DNA of 64,000 bases from Aquabacter spiritensis (GTDB lineage Bacteria > Pseudomonadota > Alphaproteobacteria > Rhizobiales > Xanthobacteraceae): the NCBI RefSeq assembly GCF_004346185.1, contig NZ_SMAI01000002.1, positions 124,001 through 188,000 of the forward strand, read 5' to 3'. Of the stretch, positions 45,476 to 54,208 are shown in pieces. The notes under the pieces were generated by a model. It saw nothing but the letters and a program-made list of their open reading frames with translations, had not been told where the DNA came from and searched no databases. The translations under genes were made by a program, and so were the position numbers. The number at the start of each line of letters is the position of its first letter. Positions within the stretch are counted from its first letter, which is position 1.

Positions 45476-46348
45476 ATGGCGGCACGGTCGAAAGAGAAAC
45501 GCGCAAAGACGCACACGGGCGCCGGGGCAGGGCGGGGCGCGTATTGGAAGGGCTTTCTGAAACTCTCCCTCGTCACCTGCCCGGTTTCCCTCACTCCCGC
45601 GACGACGGAAAGCGGCAAGGTCCGGTTCCACACCCTCAACCGCGCCACCGGCAACCGGGTGCGCGCGAGCTATTACGATCCCGAGAGCGGCGAAGCGGTC
45701 GAAGAGGAGGATCTGCGGCCGGGCTTCGAGCGCGGCGCGGACGATTACATCGCCTTCGAGGACGAGGAATTGGAGGCGGTGGCGCTCGACAGCACGCGCA
45801 CCATCGACATCGAGCGTTTCGTCGCGGCCGCCTCCGTGCCTTGGCTCTGGTACGACAAGCCGCACTTTCTGGCGCCCGACGGGGCGGTCGGCGCGGAAGC
45901 CTTCGCGGTCATCCGCGCGGCCATGGAGAAGACCGGAACCGCCGGCTTCGCGCGCCTCGTCCTCTATCGCCGGGAGCATCCCGTTCTGGTGACGCCCCGC
46001 GGCAAGGGCATGCTGCTTTGGACGCTGCGCTATGGCGAGGAGGTGCGCGCGCCGGATGGGCTCTATCCCGCCTCGGACGACGGCAAGGCCGATCCCAAGG
46101 TCGCCAAGCTGATCGAGCGGCTGATCGACGCGCGCACGGTGAAATGGGACGCCGCTTTGTTCGCCGATCCGGTGCAGGAGGAGGTGCGGGCGCTGATCGC
46201 CCGCAAGCAGAAGGGCGGCCGGCCGCGCCGCGCCGCCCGGAGCGAAGACAAGGCGCAGGACGCGCCCGGCAACGTGGTCGACATCACCGAGGCCCTGCGG
46301 CGCTCCCTGGCCGCGGAGAAGCCGGGAGGCCGGCGCGGCAAGTCCTGA
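45476..46348 (+). CDS. ku: Ku protein for non-homologous end joining (first copy)
   Basis: A 290-aa bacterial Ku homodimer subunit. The core (about 20-260) opens with AYWKGFLKLSLVTCPVSLTPA and has KVRFHTLNRATGNRVR; the C-terminus has NVVDITEALRRSLAAEKPGG, the LigD-contact style tail. It binds DNA ends and recruits LigD. It is convergent with ligD, with 10 bp between the stops. Compared with the second Ku, it has a longer N-terminus and a shorter C-terminal tail. Confidence 0.93.
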   Translation: MAARSKEKRAKTHTGAGAGRGAYWKGFLKLSLVTCPVSLTPATTESGKVRFHTLNRATGNRVRASYYDPESGEAVEEEDLRPGFERGADDYIAFEDEELEAVALDSTRTIDIERFVAAASVPWLWYDKPHFLAPDGAVGAEAFAVIRAAMEKTGTAGFARLVLYRREHPVLVTPRGKGMLLWTLRYGEEVRAPDGLYPASDDGKADPKVAKLIERLIDARTVKWDAALFADPVQEEVRALIARKQKGGRPRRAARSEDKAQDAPGNVVDITEALRRSLAAEKPGGRRGKS

Positions 46349-46358
46349 CCGCGCGGCG

Positions 46359-48986
46359 CTAATCCCTCTTGCGGCGCCGGGACGCCGGCACCGGGAGCGG
46401 CTTTGCCGCCGCCCGGAAGTCCGCCCATGGATCGCGTTCGAGCGCGGCCAGCCGGGCCACCGTGTTCAGCACCGTGAAATGCGCGGGTCCGATTTCCGGC
46501 GACAAGTCCTCCCAGGCGAGCGGCATGGAGACCGGCGCGCCGGGCCGAGCCCGCGTGGAATAGGGCGCGACTGCCGTGCTGCCGCGCCCGTTGCGGAGAT
46601 AATCGATCAGGATGCGCCCCGTCCGCTTCGCCTTCGCGACGGTGGCGACGAAGCGGTCCGGCGCGTCCTTGGCCATTTCGTCAGCGAGCGCCTTGGTGAA
46701 GGGCTTGACCACAGTCCAGTCCGCCTTCGGCACCAAGGGCGCGACGACGTGCAGCCCCTTGCCGCCGGAGGTCTTCACGAAGCTTTCGAGGCCCCGCGCC
46801 GCGAGCCGCGCGCGCACCTCGAGGGCGGCGGCGATCACCTCGGGCCAGGCGACGCCCTCCCCCGGATCGAGATCGAAGATCATCTGGTCCGGCTGTTCGA
46901 GCGCGTCGAAGGTCGCGCCCCAGGGATGGATTTCCAGCACGCCGGCCTGGACCAGGCCGATCAGCCCGTCGAGATCGGCGACGCTGACGAGCGGCTGATC
47001 GTCCGGCGCCTTGGGATCGGGCATTAGGCGGATGGCCTTCGCGGCGCCGCGCCAGACATGCTTCTGGAAGAAGCACTGGCCCGCGATCCCCTCCGGGCAG
47101 CGCACCAGCGCCAGCGGCCGGTTGACCACGAACGGCGCGATGGCGCGCCAGACCTCGGCATAATAGTCCGCGAGCCCGGCCTTGGTGACCCCGGCATCGG
47201 GCCAATAGAGCCGGTCGGGATGGGTGAGGCGGACCTTGCTGCGCGGCGCCTGCGCCATGGCGTCTCCTCCGCTCTCGCGCACCACCTCGCGCGGATCCTT
47301 GTCGTCCCGCAGCCCGCGGAACGCCGCGTGCCGCAGGCTGCCATCCGCCGTCCAGCCGCGAAACTCGACCTCGGCGACGCGGTCGGGCGCGACGAAGACG
47401 GCGCCCCGCGCCGCCTCGGCCGGCAGGCGCGCGGCGAACGGGCTGGTCTTGCGCTTCAGCGGCTTCAGCTCGCGCATCAGCGCGCCCGCCGTCGCCTGGG
47501 AGAAGCCGGTTCCCACCCGCCCGGCATGGACCAGACCGTCCGGGCCATAATAGCCCAGAACCAGAGAGCCGATCGCATCGCGGCCGGTGGTGGAGGGGAC
47601 GTAGCCGGCGATCACCAGTTCCTGACGCTCCGCGCATCGGCTCTTGACCCAGGTCCGCCCGCGGCCGGGGACGTAACGCGAGTCCCGCTTTTTGGAGACC
47701 ACGCCCTCCAGGCTGAGCCGGCAGGCATGTCGCAGCACGAGGGCCCCGTCTTCCTCGAAATGCGCGCTCACCCGCAAGGGATCGCCCGCACCGTCGAGCA
47801 GCGCGGCCAGCGCCGCCTTGCGGACAATGAGGGGACAGCCCGTCAAATCGGCGCCGTCGAGATGCATCAGGTCGAACAGATACAGGATGAAGCGATCCTT
47901 GCGGCTCGCCGACAGATCCGCCTGCAGGGCGGAAAAGTCCGAGGCGCCGCCGGCACCCTCCACCACGAGTTCGCCGTCCATCAATGCCGCGTCCGCCGGC
48001 AAAGCGCGCAGCGCGTCGACGATGGCCGCGCCGAACCGTGCCGTCCAGTCGAGCCCGCCGCGCGTCAGAAGGCGGACCTTTCCGCCTGAGATGCGCGCCT
48101 GGATCCGGTAGCCGTCGAATTTGATCTCGTGGATCCAAGCTTCCCCCGCCGGCGCGGCCATGACGCGCGTCGCGAGCAGCGGCGGGAGAAAATCGGGCAG
48201 CGGACCCGGCCGAGCCCCCTCCAATGCCGTGGGGGGAGGGGTGCCGCCCTTCTGCATCGTGCTCTCGCCGCGCGGCTTGCGGGGCGATGGCGAGCCGGCG
48301 GTTTTCGCGCGCGCGGATCTGCCGGCGGATCTGCCGGCGGAATCGGCAGCCGTCTTCTTGGTCCCTGCCGTCTTATCCCGGGCGGACGCGATGGCACCCG
48401 TCTTGGACGACCAGCCGGGCGCCTCGCCGGCAATGTCGGGGATCTGCCGCCCCGTCTTCACCGATTCCGGACGTTCCTCGAGGATGTCGGGGGCCTCCGG
48501 CGCGCGGGCGGCGGCGTCCTCGCTTTTGATCAGCAGCCAGTTCTCGCGCTTTTCCCCCGGTTTGCCGCGCAGCCGGACGAGGTGCCAGCGCCCGGTGAGC
48601 TTCTCGCCGTCCAGGGTGAATTCCAGGTGGCCCTTCTTCAGGCCCTTTTTGGCGTCGCCGATCGGCGCCCAGCTGCCCCGGTCCCAGAGCAGCACGGTGC
48701 CGCCGCCATATTCGCCCTTCGGGATCGTGCCTTCGAAATCGCCGTAAGCGAGGGGATGATCTTCGACATGGACCGCGAGTCGCTTCTCCCCCGGCACCAG
48801 GCTCGGGCCCCGCGTCACCGCCCAGCTCAGCAGCACGCCGTCGAGTTCGAGGCGCAGATCGTAATGCAGCCGGCGGGCGTCGTGCTTCTGGATCAGATAG
48901 GCCCTGCCGCCGTCGGCGCCAGCCTCGCCGCGCGGCTCCTTCGTGCGGGCGAAGTCGCGCTTGGCGTTGTAGCGGTCGAGCGCCAC
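46359..48986 (-). CDS. ligD: ATP-dependent DNA ligase LigD (PE-LIG-POL)
   Basis: An 875-aa multifunctional NHEJ enzyme. Order: 3'-phosphoesterase (about 25-160, HDARRLHYDLRLELDG); basic linker (about 190-255); ligase domain (about 265-565) with AMP-lysine K289 in EIKFDGYR; C-terminal primase-polymerase (about 580-860) including PSKVRLTHPDRLYWP-like SKVRLTHPDRLYWPDAG and DLDPGEGVAWP, with the two catalytic Asp. It fills and seals broken ends held by Ku. The GTG at 48986 is 3 bp downstream of the second ku, forming an operon. Confidence 0.95.
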   Translation of the reverse strand: MALDRYNAKRDFARTKEPRGEAGADGGRAYLIQKHDARRLHYDLRLELDGVLLSWAVTRGPSLVPGEKRLAVHVEDHPLAYGDFEGTIPKGEYGGGTVLLWDRGSWAPIGDAKKGLKKGHLEFTLDGEKLTGRWHLVRLRGKPGEKRENWLLIKSEDAAARAPEAPDILEERPESVKTGRQIPDIAGEAPGWSSKTGAIASARDKTAGTKKTAADSAGRSAGRSARAKTAGSPSPRKPRGESTMQKGGTPPPTALEGARPGPLPDFLPPLLATRVMAAPAGEAWIHEIKFDGYRIQARISGGKVRLLTRGGLDWTARFGAAIVDALRALPADAALMDGELVVEGAGGASDFSALQADLSASRKDRFILYLFDLMHLDGADLTGCPLIVRKAALAALLDGAGDPLRVSAHFEEDGALVLRHACRLSLEGVVSKKRDSRYVPGRGRTWVKSRCAERQELVIAGYVPSTTGRDAIGSLVLGYYGPDGLVHAGRVGTGFSQATAGALMRELKPLKRKTSPFAARLPAEAARGAVFVAPDRVAEVEFRGWTADGSLRHAAFRGLRDDKDPREVVRESGGDAMAQAPRSKVRLTHPDRLYWPDAGVTKAGLADYYAEVWRAIAPFVVNRPLALVRCPEGIAGQCFFQKHVWRGAAKAIRLMPDPKAPDDQPLVSVADLDGLIGLVQAGVLEIHPWGATFDALEQPDQMIFDLDPGEGVAWPEVIAAALEVRARLAARGLESFVKTSGGKGLHVVAPLVPKADWTVVKPFTKALADEMAKDAPDRFVATVAKAKRTGRILIDYLRNGRGSTAVAPYSTRARPGAPVSMPLAWEDLSPEIGPAHFTVLNTVARLAALERDPWADFRAAAKPLPVPASRRRKRD

Positions 48987-48989
48987 GCT

Positions 48990-49880
48990 TTACCCCGCTT
49001 TGCGCCGGGCGGGGGATTTCGCGGCCGTCTTGGACGGCTTCTCGGCCGCGGCCTTGGTGCGGGACGCGGCCTTGCGGGCCGGCGCCTTCTTGGACTTTTC
49101 GGGCGGGTCGCCGGCCGCGCTGCGGCGCAGGGCGTCCATCAGATTGACGACATTGGTGCGCGCGGGCGCCTTCTTGGCGCGGATCGGCTTGCCCGCGATC
49201 TTCATCCGCACGAGATCGGCCAGCGCCGCCTCGTAGCGGTCCTCGAATTCGTGCGGGTCCACCTCGCCGCTTTTCGTGGCGATGATATGGGTCGCGAGAT
49301 CGAGCATCTCGCCCTCCACCTTCATGTCGGCGATGTCCGAGAAGGCCTCCTCCTCGGCGCGCACCTCGTAGTCGAAATGCAGCGTCGTCGCGATCATCCC
49401 CTCGCCATGGGGACGCAGCAGGACGGTGCGGGCGCGGCGGAACAGAACCGCGTGGGCGATTGCGGCCGCCTTCTTCGCGGTCATGCCGGCCTGGAGCACG
49501 GAGAAGACCTTGGCGGAGACCGGGTCGGCGGGGGCGATGAAATAGGGCTGGTCGAAGAACACCGGATCGATGGCGTCGCACGGCAGGAAGCCCGCGACGT
49601 CGAGCATCTTGTCGGCCTCGGGCACGGTCGCGGCGACCTCCTCTGGCTCGATCACGACATGGTCGCCGGCCGCGGTCGGATAGCCCTTCACCTGATCCTC
49701 GCGCTCCACCACGTCGCCGGTTTCCTCATCGACGAAGCGCCGGCGCACGGCGTGACCCGTGGTGCGGTCGATGGTGCGAAAGGCGATGCGCCCGGACGAC
49801 GACACCGCCGTATGCAGGCTGACGGCACACGACAGGTCCGCCAGCTTCAGGAAACCTTTCCACGTTGCGCGCGGGGCCAC
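48990..49880 (-). CDS. ku: Ku protein for non-homologous end joining (second copy)
   Basis: A 296-aa Ku. Core similar to the first copy: TWKGFLKLADLSCAVSLHTAV, RIAFRTIDRTTGHAVRRRFVDEETG and VVNLMDALRRSAAG. A Lys/Ala-rich C-terminal tail (about 255-296) may bind DNA. It lies in an operon with ligD. Start is GTG 49880. Two Ku genes with one ligD recall Sinorhizobium-type sets, where Ku proteins can form heterodimers; whether these do is not known. Confidence 0.93.
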   Translation of the reverse strand: MAPRATWKGFLKLADLSCAVSLHTAVSSSGRIAFRTIDRTTGHAVRRRFVDEETGDVVEREDQVKGYPTAAGDHVVIEPEEVAATVPEADKMLDVAGFLPCDAIDPVFFDQPYFIAPADPVSAKVFSVLQAGMTAKKAAAIAHAVLFRRARTVLLRPHGEGMIATTLHFDYEVRAEEEAFSDIADMKVEGEMLDLATHIIATKSGEVDPHEFEDRYEAALADLVRMKIAGKPIRAKKAPARTNVVNLMDALRRSAAGDPPEKSKKAPARKAASRTKAAAEKPSKTAAKSPARRKAG

Positions 49881-49997
49881 GATCGCTTCTCCACCTTACC
49901 CGAGTCCGGAATTCCAAACGCTGCCGCCGCGTTTGCGTTCCCGGTTCCTGTCGGGGAAATGCGATGCTATGCCGGGGCTCAACCAACGGAGAGCCGC

Positions 49998-50849
49998 GTG
50001 CCACTTCCGGCTGAACGCACACCGGCCGACAAGCGCCGCCTCGATCCGAAGGCGCGCGAGGCGGCCATCGTCACGGCGGCGATCGCCTTTTTCGCGGAGC
50101 AGGGCTTCGACGGCTCGACCCGCGACCTCGCCGCACGGATCGGCATCACCCAGCCGCTGCTCTACCGCTATTTCCCGAGCAAGGAGGCCCTCCTCGACCG
50201 GGTGTACGAGGAGGTCTACCTCAATCCGTGGAAGCCGGAATGGGGGCCCGCTCTGAAGGACCGCAGCGTGCCCCTCGAACAGCGCCTGACGCGCTTCTAC
50301 CAGGATTATGCGCGGGTTCTGCTGACCTACGAATGGGTGCGCCTGTTCATGTTCGCCGGGCTGAAGGGACTCGACTTCAACGCCCGCTATCTCGCCTTCC
50401 TGCACCGCACCGCCTTCGACCTCGTGGTGCGCGAACTGCGCCACGAGCGCGGTCTGCCGACCGAGCCGCCGATCTCCGATGCCGAGGTCGAACTGGTCTG
50501 GGGCCTGCACGCCTCGATCTTCTATATGGGCGTGCGGCGCTTCATCTATGGCATGCCGTTCCCCGACGATCTCGATGCCGATCTCGCTTTGCGGGTGCGC
50601 GCCTTCCTAAAGGGCGCGCCCGAAGCGCTCGCCAGCCTCGATGCGCCGGTGGCGGCGGAGACCAAATCCAAGACCAGGATGGCGACGAAGACCGCGGCCG
50701 AGACGAAGGCCGGGATCCGGACGGCCGTGGAGGGGGCGGCGCCCCGGATTCGGCAGAAGGCGATCGCCGCACCCGTGAAGGCGGCCCCGCCGACGGCGAA
50801 GAAGGGGCACCGGGCGCGGCGGGATCCGCCGGCTCGAAGCGGTAATTGA
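49998..50849 (+). CDS. TetR-family regulator with basic C-terminal tail
   Basis: A 283-aa TetR protein, about 70 residues longer than usual. The HTH lies at about 15-65: AAIAFFAEQGFDGSTRDLAARIGITQPLLYRYFPSKEALL, quoted here in parts only by domain. The extra length is a Lys/Ala/Thr-rich, probably disordered tail (about 218-283). I use GTG 49998, preceded by CGGAGAG; ATG 49959 is possible. Its stop lies inside the left arm of a large inverted repeat (50845-50912) ahead of the monooxygenase gene, its likely target. Confidence 0.87.
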   Translation: MPLPAERTPADKRRLDPKAREAAIVTAAIAFFAEQGFDGSTRDLAARIGITQPLLYRYFPSKEALLDRVYEEVYLNPWKPEWGPALKDRSVPLEQRLTRFYQDYARVLLTYEWVRLFMFAGLKGLDFNARYLAFLHRTAFDLVVRELRHERGLPTEPPISDAEVELVWGLHASIFYMGVRRFIYGMPFPDDLDADLALRVRAFLKGAPEALASLDAPVAAETKSKTRMATKTAAETKAGIRTAVEGAAPRIRQKAIAAPVKAAPPTAKKGHRARRDPPARSGN

Positions 50850-50912
50850 TCGGTCGATAAATAGCGCTTGACCGTAGCGCGCTTCTGCGGCATCATTTAT
50901 CGACTGATCAAT
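50845..50912. promoter_or_regulatory. Inverted-repeat operator pair upstream of the FAD monooxygenase
   Basis: ATTGATCGGTCGATAAAT (50845-50862) and ATTTATCGACTGATCAAT (50895-50912) are inverted copies matching at 17 of 18 positions, 32 bp apart. Each copy is itself partly palindromic (ATCG..CGAT), as for a TetR dimer site. They lie 53-121 bp upstream of the monooxygenase start. Confidence 0.75.
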
Positions 50913-50965
50913 ACCGGAACGCCCCCGGTGAAGGTGGCGGCCGGGGAGGATGCGAGGAGAGCGAC

Positions 50966-52204
50966 ATGGCGGGCACGGCCGGGGCGTCGAAGCGCGCGCT
51001 GATCATCGGCGGGTCCATGGCGGGTCTGTTCACGGCGCTCAGCCTGCGCCGGCTCGGCTGGGACGTGCATGTCTATGAGCGCATCGGCTCCGAGCTTTCG
51101 GGGCGCGGCGCCGGCATCGTCACCCATGCCGAATTGTTCGAGATCCTGAAGGCCTGCGGCGCGGACAGCGAGGCCGCGCGGGTCGGCGTGTTCGTTCCCG
51201 GACGCCGGGTGTTCGCGCGCGACGGATCGGTGTCGGGCGAGCGCGCGCTGGAGCAGGTCGTCACCTCCTGGGGCCATCTCTACGGCATCCTGCGCGAGAC
51301 GCTGCCCGCCGATCTCTATCATCACGGCCGCAATCTCGCCGCGGTCGAGGAGGGCGCCGACGGCGTCGTCGCCCATTTCGAGGATGGCGGGCGTGAGACG
51401 GGCGCGCTCCTGGTCGGCGCGGACGGAATCTTCTCCACCGTGCGGGGGCAGTTCGTGCCCGAGGCCAAGCCCAAATATGCCGGCTATATCGCCTGGCGCG
51501 GCCTCGTCCCCGAGAGCGACCTGTCGGCCCGCGCGCGGGCGGACATGGTGAATTATTTCGCCTTCTCCCTGCCGCCCGGCGAGCAGATGCTCGGCTATCC
51601 CGTGGCGGGCGAGGACGAGGCGATGGAATATGGCCGGCGGCGCTACAATTTCGTCTGGTACCGTCCGGCGCCGTCCGACACCGTACTGCGCGATTTGTTG
51701 ACCGACAGCGACGGGGTCGAGCACGCTTTGTCGATCCCGCCGAACAAGATCCGGCCCGATGTGATCGCCGCGCTGCGCCGCACCGCGGCCGAGACGCTCT
51801 CGCCCCAGTTCGCCGAAGTGGTCGCCCGCACCGCCCAGCCCTTCATCCAGGTGATCCAGGATCTCGAGACGCCGCGCATGGCGCTCGGCGCGCATACCGT
51901 CATCCTCGGCGATGCCGCGTTCGTGGCGCGTCCGCATGTCGGTATGGGCGTCACCAAAGCGGCCGGCGATGCCGCGGCGCTCGCCGCGGCGCTCGCCCGG
52001 ACCTCCGACGTGCCAGCCGCGCTCCAGGCGTTCGACGCGCTGCGCCGGCCCTACGGCGCGGCCGTGGTGCGCCGCGCCCGCCAGCTCGGCGCCTATATGC
52101 AGGCCCAGCTTCTGACCGAAGACGAGCGAATCAGCGCCGAACGCCACCGGCAGCCGGAGGCCATCATGGCGGAGACCGCCGTGAATGCCGGCATCGCCGC
52201 GTAA
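50966..52204 (+). CDS. FAD-dependent aromatic monooxygenase (2,6-dihydroxypyridine-hydroxylase-like)
   Basis: A 412-aa group A flavin hydroxylase. The FAD fingerprint is IIGGSMAGLFTAL (GGSMAG at 15-20), the DG-type motif is VGADGIFSTVR, and the GD motif is LGDAAFVARPHVGMGVTKAAGDA. The last motif, with its Arg-Pro-His, is typical of DHPH from nicotine-degrading bacteria. It would hydroxylate an aromatic or pyridine ring with NADH and O2. Substrate assignment is inference. A cupin gene follows after 32 bp. Confidence 0.85.
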   Translation: MAGTAGASKRALIIGGSMAGLFTALSLRRLGWDVHVYERIGSELSGRGAGIVTHAELFEILKACGADSEAARVGVFVPGRRVFARDGSVSGERALEQVVTSWGHLYGILRETLPADLYHHGRNLAAVEEGADGVVAHFEDGGRETGALLVGADGIFSTVRGQFVPEAKPKYAGYIAWRGLVPESDLSARARADMVNYFAFSLPPGEQMLGYPVAGEDEAMEYGRRRYNFVWYRPAPSDTVLRDLLTDSDGVEHALSIPPNKIRPDVIAALRRTAAETLSPQFAEVVARTAQPFIQVIQDLETPRMALGAHTVILGDAAFVARPHVGMGVTKAAGDAAALAAALARTSDVPAALQAFDALRRPYGAAVVRRARQLGAYMQAQLLTEDERISAERHRQPEAIMAETAVNAGIAA

Positions 52205-52236
52205 TCCCCGCCGCTGAACCGAAGGGAGGATCAGCC

Positions 52237-52680
52237 ATGACCAAGCACGTCATCACGAGCTGGCCGGACGCGCCCGCCGAATGGCCCGCCGCGCTGCGGG
52301 CGGAATTCGCTGCCCGCGCCGGAAATGGCGAGGTGGGCACCCGCCTCGTCTCGCAGACCGATCGGGTCCGGGTCTGGACCCTGACCCTCAAGCCGGGGGA
52401 GCGCATCGGCTTCCACACCCATGTCCTGGATTATTTCTGGACCTCGGTCACCGGCGGGGAGGCACGCTCCCATTATGGCGACGGCCGCATCGTCGACGTC
52501 ACCTACACGCCCGGCGAGACCCGCCATCTGAGCTTCGAGGCGGGGGGCTTCATGACGCACGACCTGGAGAATCTCGGCACCACGGACCTCGTGTTCACAA
52601 CCGTGGAATTTCTTGACAGCGCGAACGCGCCATTGCCTCTCGCCGCGCCCGTTCTGGCGGGCCTGGAACAGGCCGCCTAG
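52237..52680 (+). CDS. Small cupin-fold protein
   Basis: A 147-aa single cupin. The metal-site motifs are HTHVLDYFWTSVTGGEA (first cupin motif) and MTHDLENLG (second). Such proteins include ring-opening dioxygenases and isomerases, or may only sequester a ligand. It follows the FAD monooxygenase on the same strand after an AAGGGAGGATC site, so it is probably the next enzyme in the same route. Exact role unknown. Confidence 0.75.
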   Translation: MTKHVITSWPDAPAEWPAALRAEFAARAGNGEVGTRLVSQTDRVRVWTLTLKPGERIGFHTHVLDYFWTSVTGGEARSHYGDGRIVDVTYTPGETRHLSFEAGGFMTHDLENLGTTDLVFTTVEFLDSANAPLPLAAPVLAGLEQAA

Positions 52681-53037
52681 CGCCGCCCCGCGGCGGAGAA
52701 ATTCCCGCCCGCCCTTTCGGCAGGCTCAGTAAGGGCTTGAATTTGAAGGAAATTTTGTGTCCGTCGGGCAGGCCGGCGGGCACGTTTCGGCGCGTCTGAA
52801 GATCGCGACCGACGCATGCCGGACATTAGAAAAAATGATACTCTCGATCACAAATGATCATTTGGCGATGTCCCGGCCTCGCACCTAATACGAGGTAAAG
52901 ACGGCACGGGATCATGTGAAAGCAGAGCGATCTGCCTTTCGCATCTGCGAATGCCGGGGGCTCAGCATGCTGCGCTGCGATGGCGCAAAGGTTAGCGGCC
53001 CGTCTCAATAATCACTGTTCCAGGAGGAAACTTTGAG
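52681..53037 (+). promoter_or_regulatory. 357-bp region upstream of the TRAP operon, with a 14-bp palindrome
   Basis: No gene is supported here. A perfect palindrome CAAATGATCATTTG (52851-52864) stands out in an A/T-rich stretch 174 bp before the TRAP binding-protein gene and is a plausible regulator site. AGGAGG lies just upstream of the dctP start. The tract 52820-52865 shares the ATCATTT core with the motif upstream of the LLM monooxygenase. Confidence 0.5.
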
Positions 53038-54120
53038 ATGAATCAAATTCTGCGCAAATCCACTCTCGCCGCGGCGCTCGCCGGCGGCCTCGCCGCGGTG
53101 TTCGCGCTGCCGGCGACGGCCGAGACGATCCGCCTGCGCATCGCGTCCGGACATCCGGCCGTGAACACCTATGTCAATCTGATGCAGAATTTCTTCGTGC
53201 CGGAAGTCACGAAGCGGGTGGCCGAGAAGACCAGCCACAAGATCGAGTTCGTCGAGGGCTATGGCGGATCGATGGTGAAGGTCGCCGACACGCTGGAAGG
53301 CGTGCAGTCCGGCATCATCGACATCGGCGGCTATTGCTTCTGCTTCGAGCCCTCGAATCTGCCCATGCAGGCGTTCCAGGTGATGTTGCCCTTCTCCTCC
53401 ATGAGCTCGGTGACGAGCGTGAAGGTGGCGCGCGAAGTGTACGACAAGGTGCCGTACATGAGCGAAGTGTTCGAGAAGAAGTTCAATCAGAAGCTGATCG
53501 CCCTGATCTCGGACAATGGCTACAACCTCACCACCACCTTCGATTGGAACACCGTTGCGGACCTGAAGGGCCGCAAGCTGGCGGGCGCGGGCCTCAATCT
53601 GAAGTGGCTGGAATATGCCGGCGCGATCCCGGTCCAGTCCTCGCTGCCGGAATCCTACACCGCGATGCAGACCGGCGTGTACAATGGCTGGATCATGTTC
53701 CCGTCGGGCGTCGTCAACTTCAAGCTCTACGAAGTCTCGCCTTATTATACCGAGACCGGCTTCGGCGCGATCACCTGGCACGGTTTGACCATCAACAAGT
53801 CGCGCTTCGACAGGCTGCCGAAGGACGTCGCGGCGATCATCCTCGAGGTCGCGCGCGAGTTCGAGGCCAAGACCGGCACGGTCAACGACGAGAACTATCC
53901 CAAGCAGATCGCCCAGCTCAAGGAGCTCGGCGCCAAGGTGAAGAGCGCGGTCCCCGACAGCGTCCGCCTCGACTGGGCCAACTCGCTGAAGGATTGGCCG
54001 AAGGAGAAGGCCGCCGAGCTCGACAAGGCCGGCCTGCCGGGCACCGAGGTGCTGACCCTCGCCCTGGAGCTGTACGAGAAGAACGGCCACAAATGGCCGG
54101 TGCGCTACCAGCTCAAGTGA
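53038..54120 (+). CDS. TRAP transporter substrate-binding protein (DctP family)
   Basis: A 360-aa periplasmic binding protein with a Sec signal (MNQILRKSTLAAALAGGLAA, cleavage after TAEA-like PATA at about 29). The mature domain begins IRLRIASGHPAVNTYVNL and has the family segment GRKLAGAGLNLKWLEYAGA; carboxylate-binding residues cannot be verified by eye. It delivers an organic acid or aromatic acid to DctQM. Coupled downstream to dctQ through a cUUCGg hairpin that may keep the binding protein in excess. Confidence 0.92.
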   Translation: MNQILRKSTLAAALAGGLAAVFALPATAETIRLRIASGHPAVNTYVNLMQNFFVPEVTKRVAEKTSHKIEFVEGYGGSMVKVADTLEGVQSGIIDIGGYCFCFEPSNLPMQAFQVMLPFSSMSSVTSVKVAREVYDKVPYMSEVFEKKFNQKLIALISDNGYNLTTTFDWNTVADLKGRKLAGAGLNLKWLEYAGAIPVQSSLPESYTAMQTGVYNGWIMFPSGVVNFKLYEVSPYYTETGFGAITWHGLTINKSRFDRLPKDVAAIILEVAREFEAKTGTVNDENYPKQIAQLKELGAKVKSAVPDSVRLDWANSLKDWPKEKAAELDKAGLPGTEVLTLALELYEKNGHKWPVRYQLK

Positions 54121-54140
54121 CATCTGCGTCCGCGCCTGCG

Positions 54141-54170
54141 ATCCGGGCCGCCCTTCGGGGCGGCCCGGGT
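54141..54170 (+). terminator. cUUCGg hairpin between dctP and dctQ (attenuator or 3' stabiliser)
   Basis: A stem of about 11 bp (54143-54153 with 54158-54168) is closed by an exceptionally stable C(TTCG)G tetraloop and has no T tract. Such intercistronic hairpins often stabilise the binding-protein part of the message and reduce expression of the membrane genes downstream. Confidence 0.65.
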
Positions 54171-54208
54171 CCGCATGTTCGCCGGTCGTTCAAGCAAATG
54201 GGTTCGTC

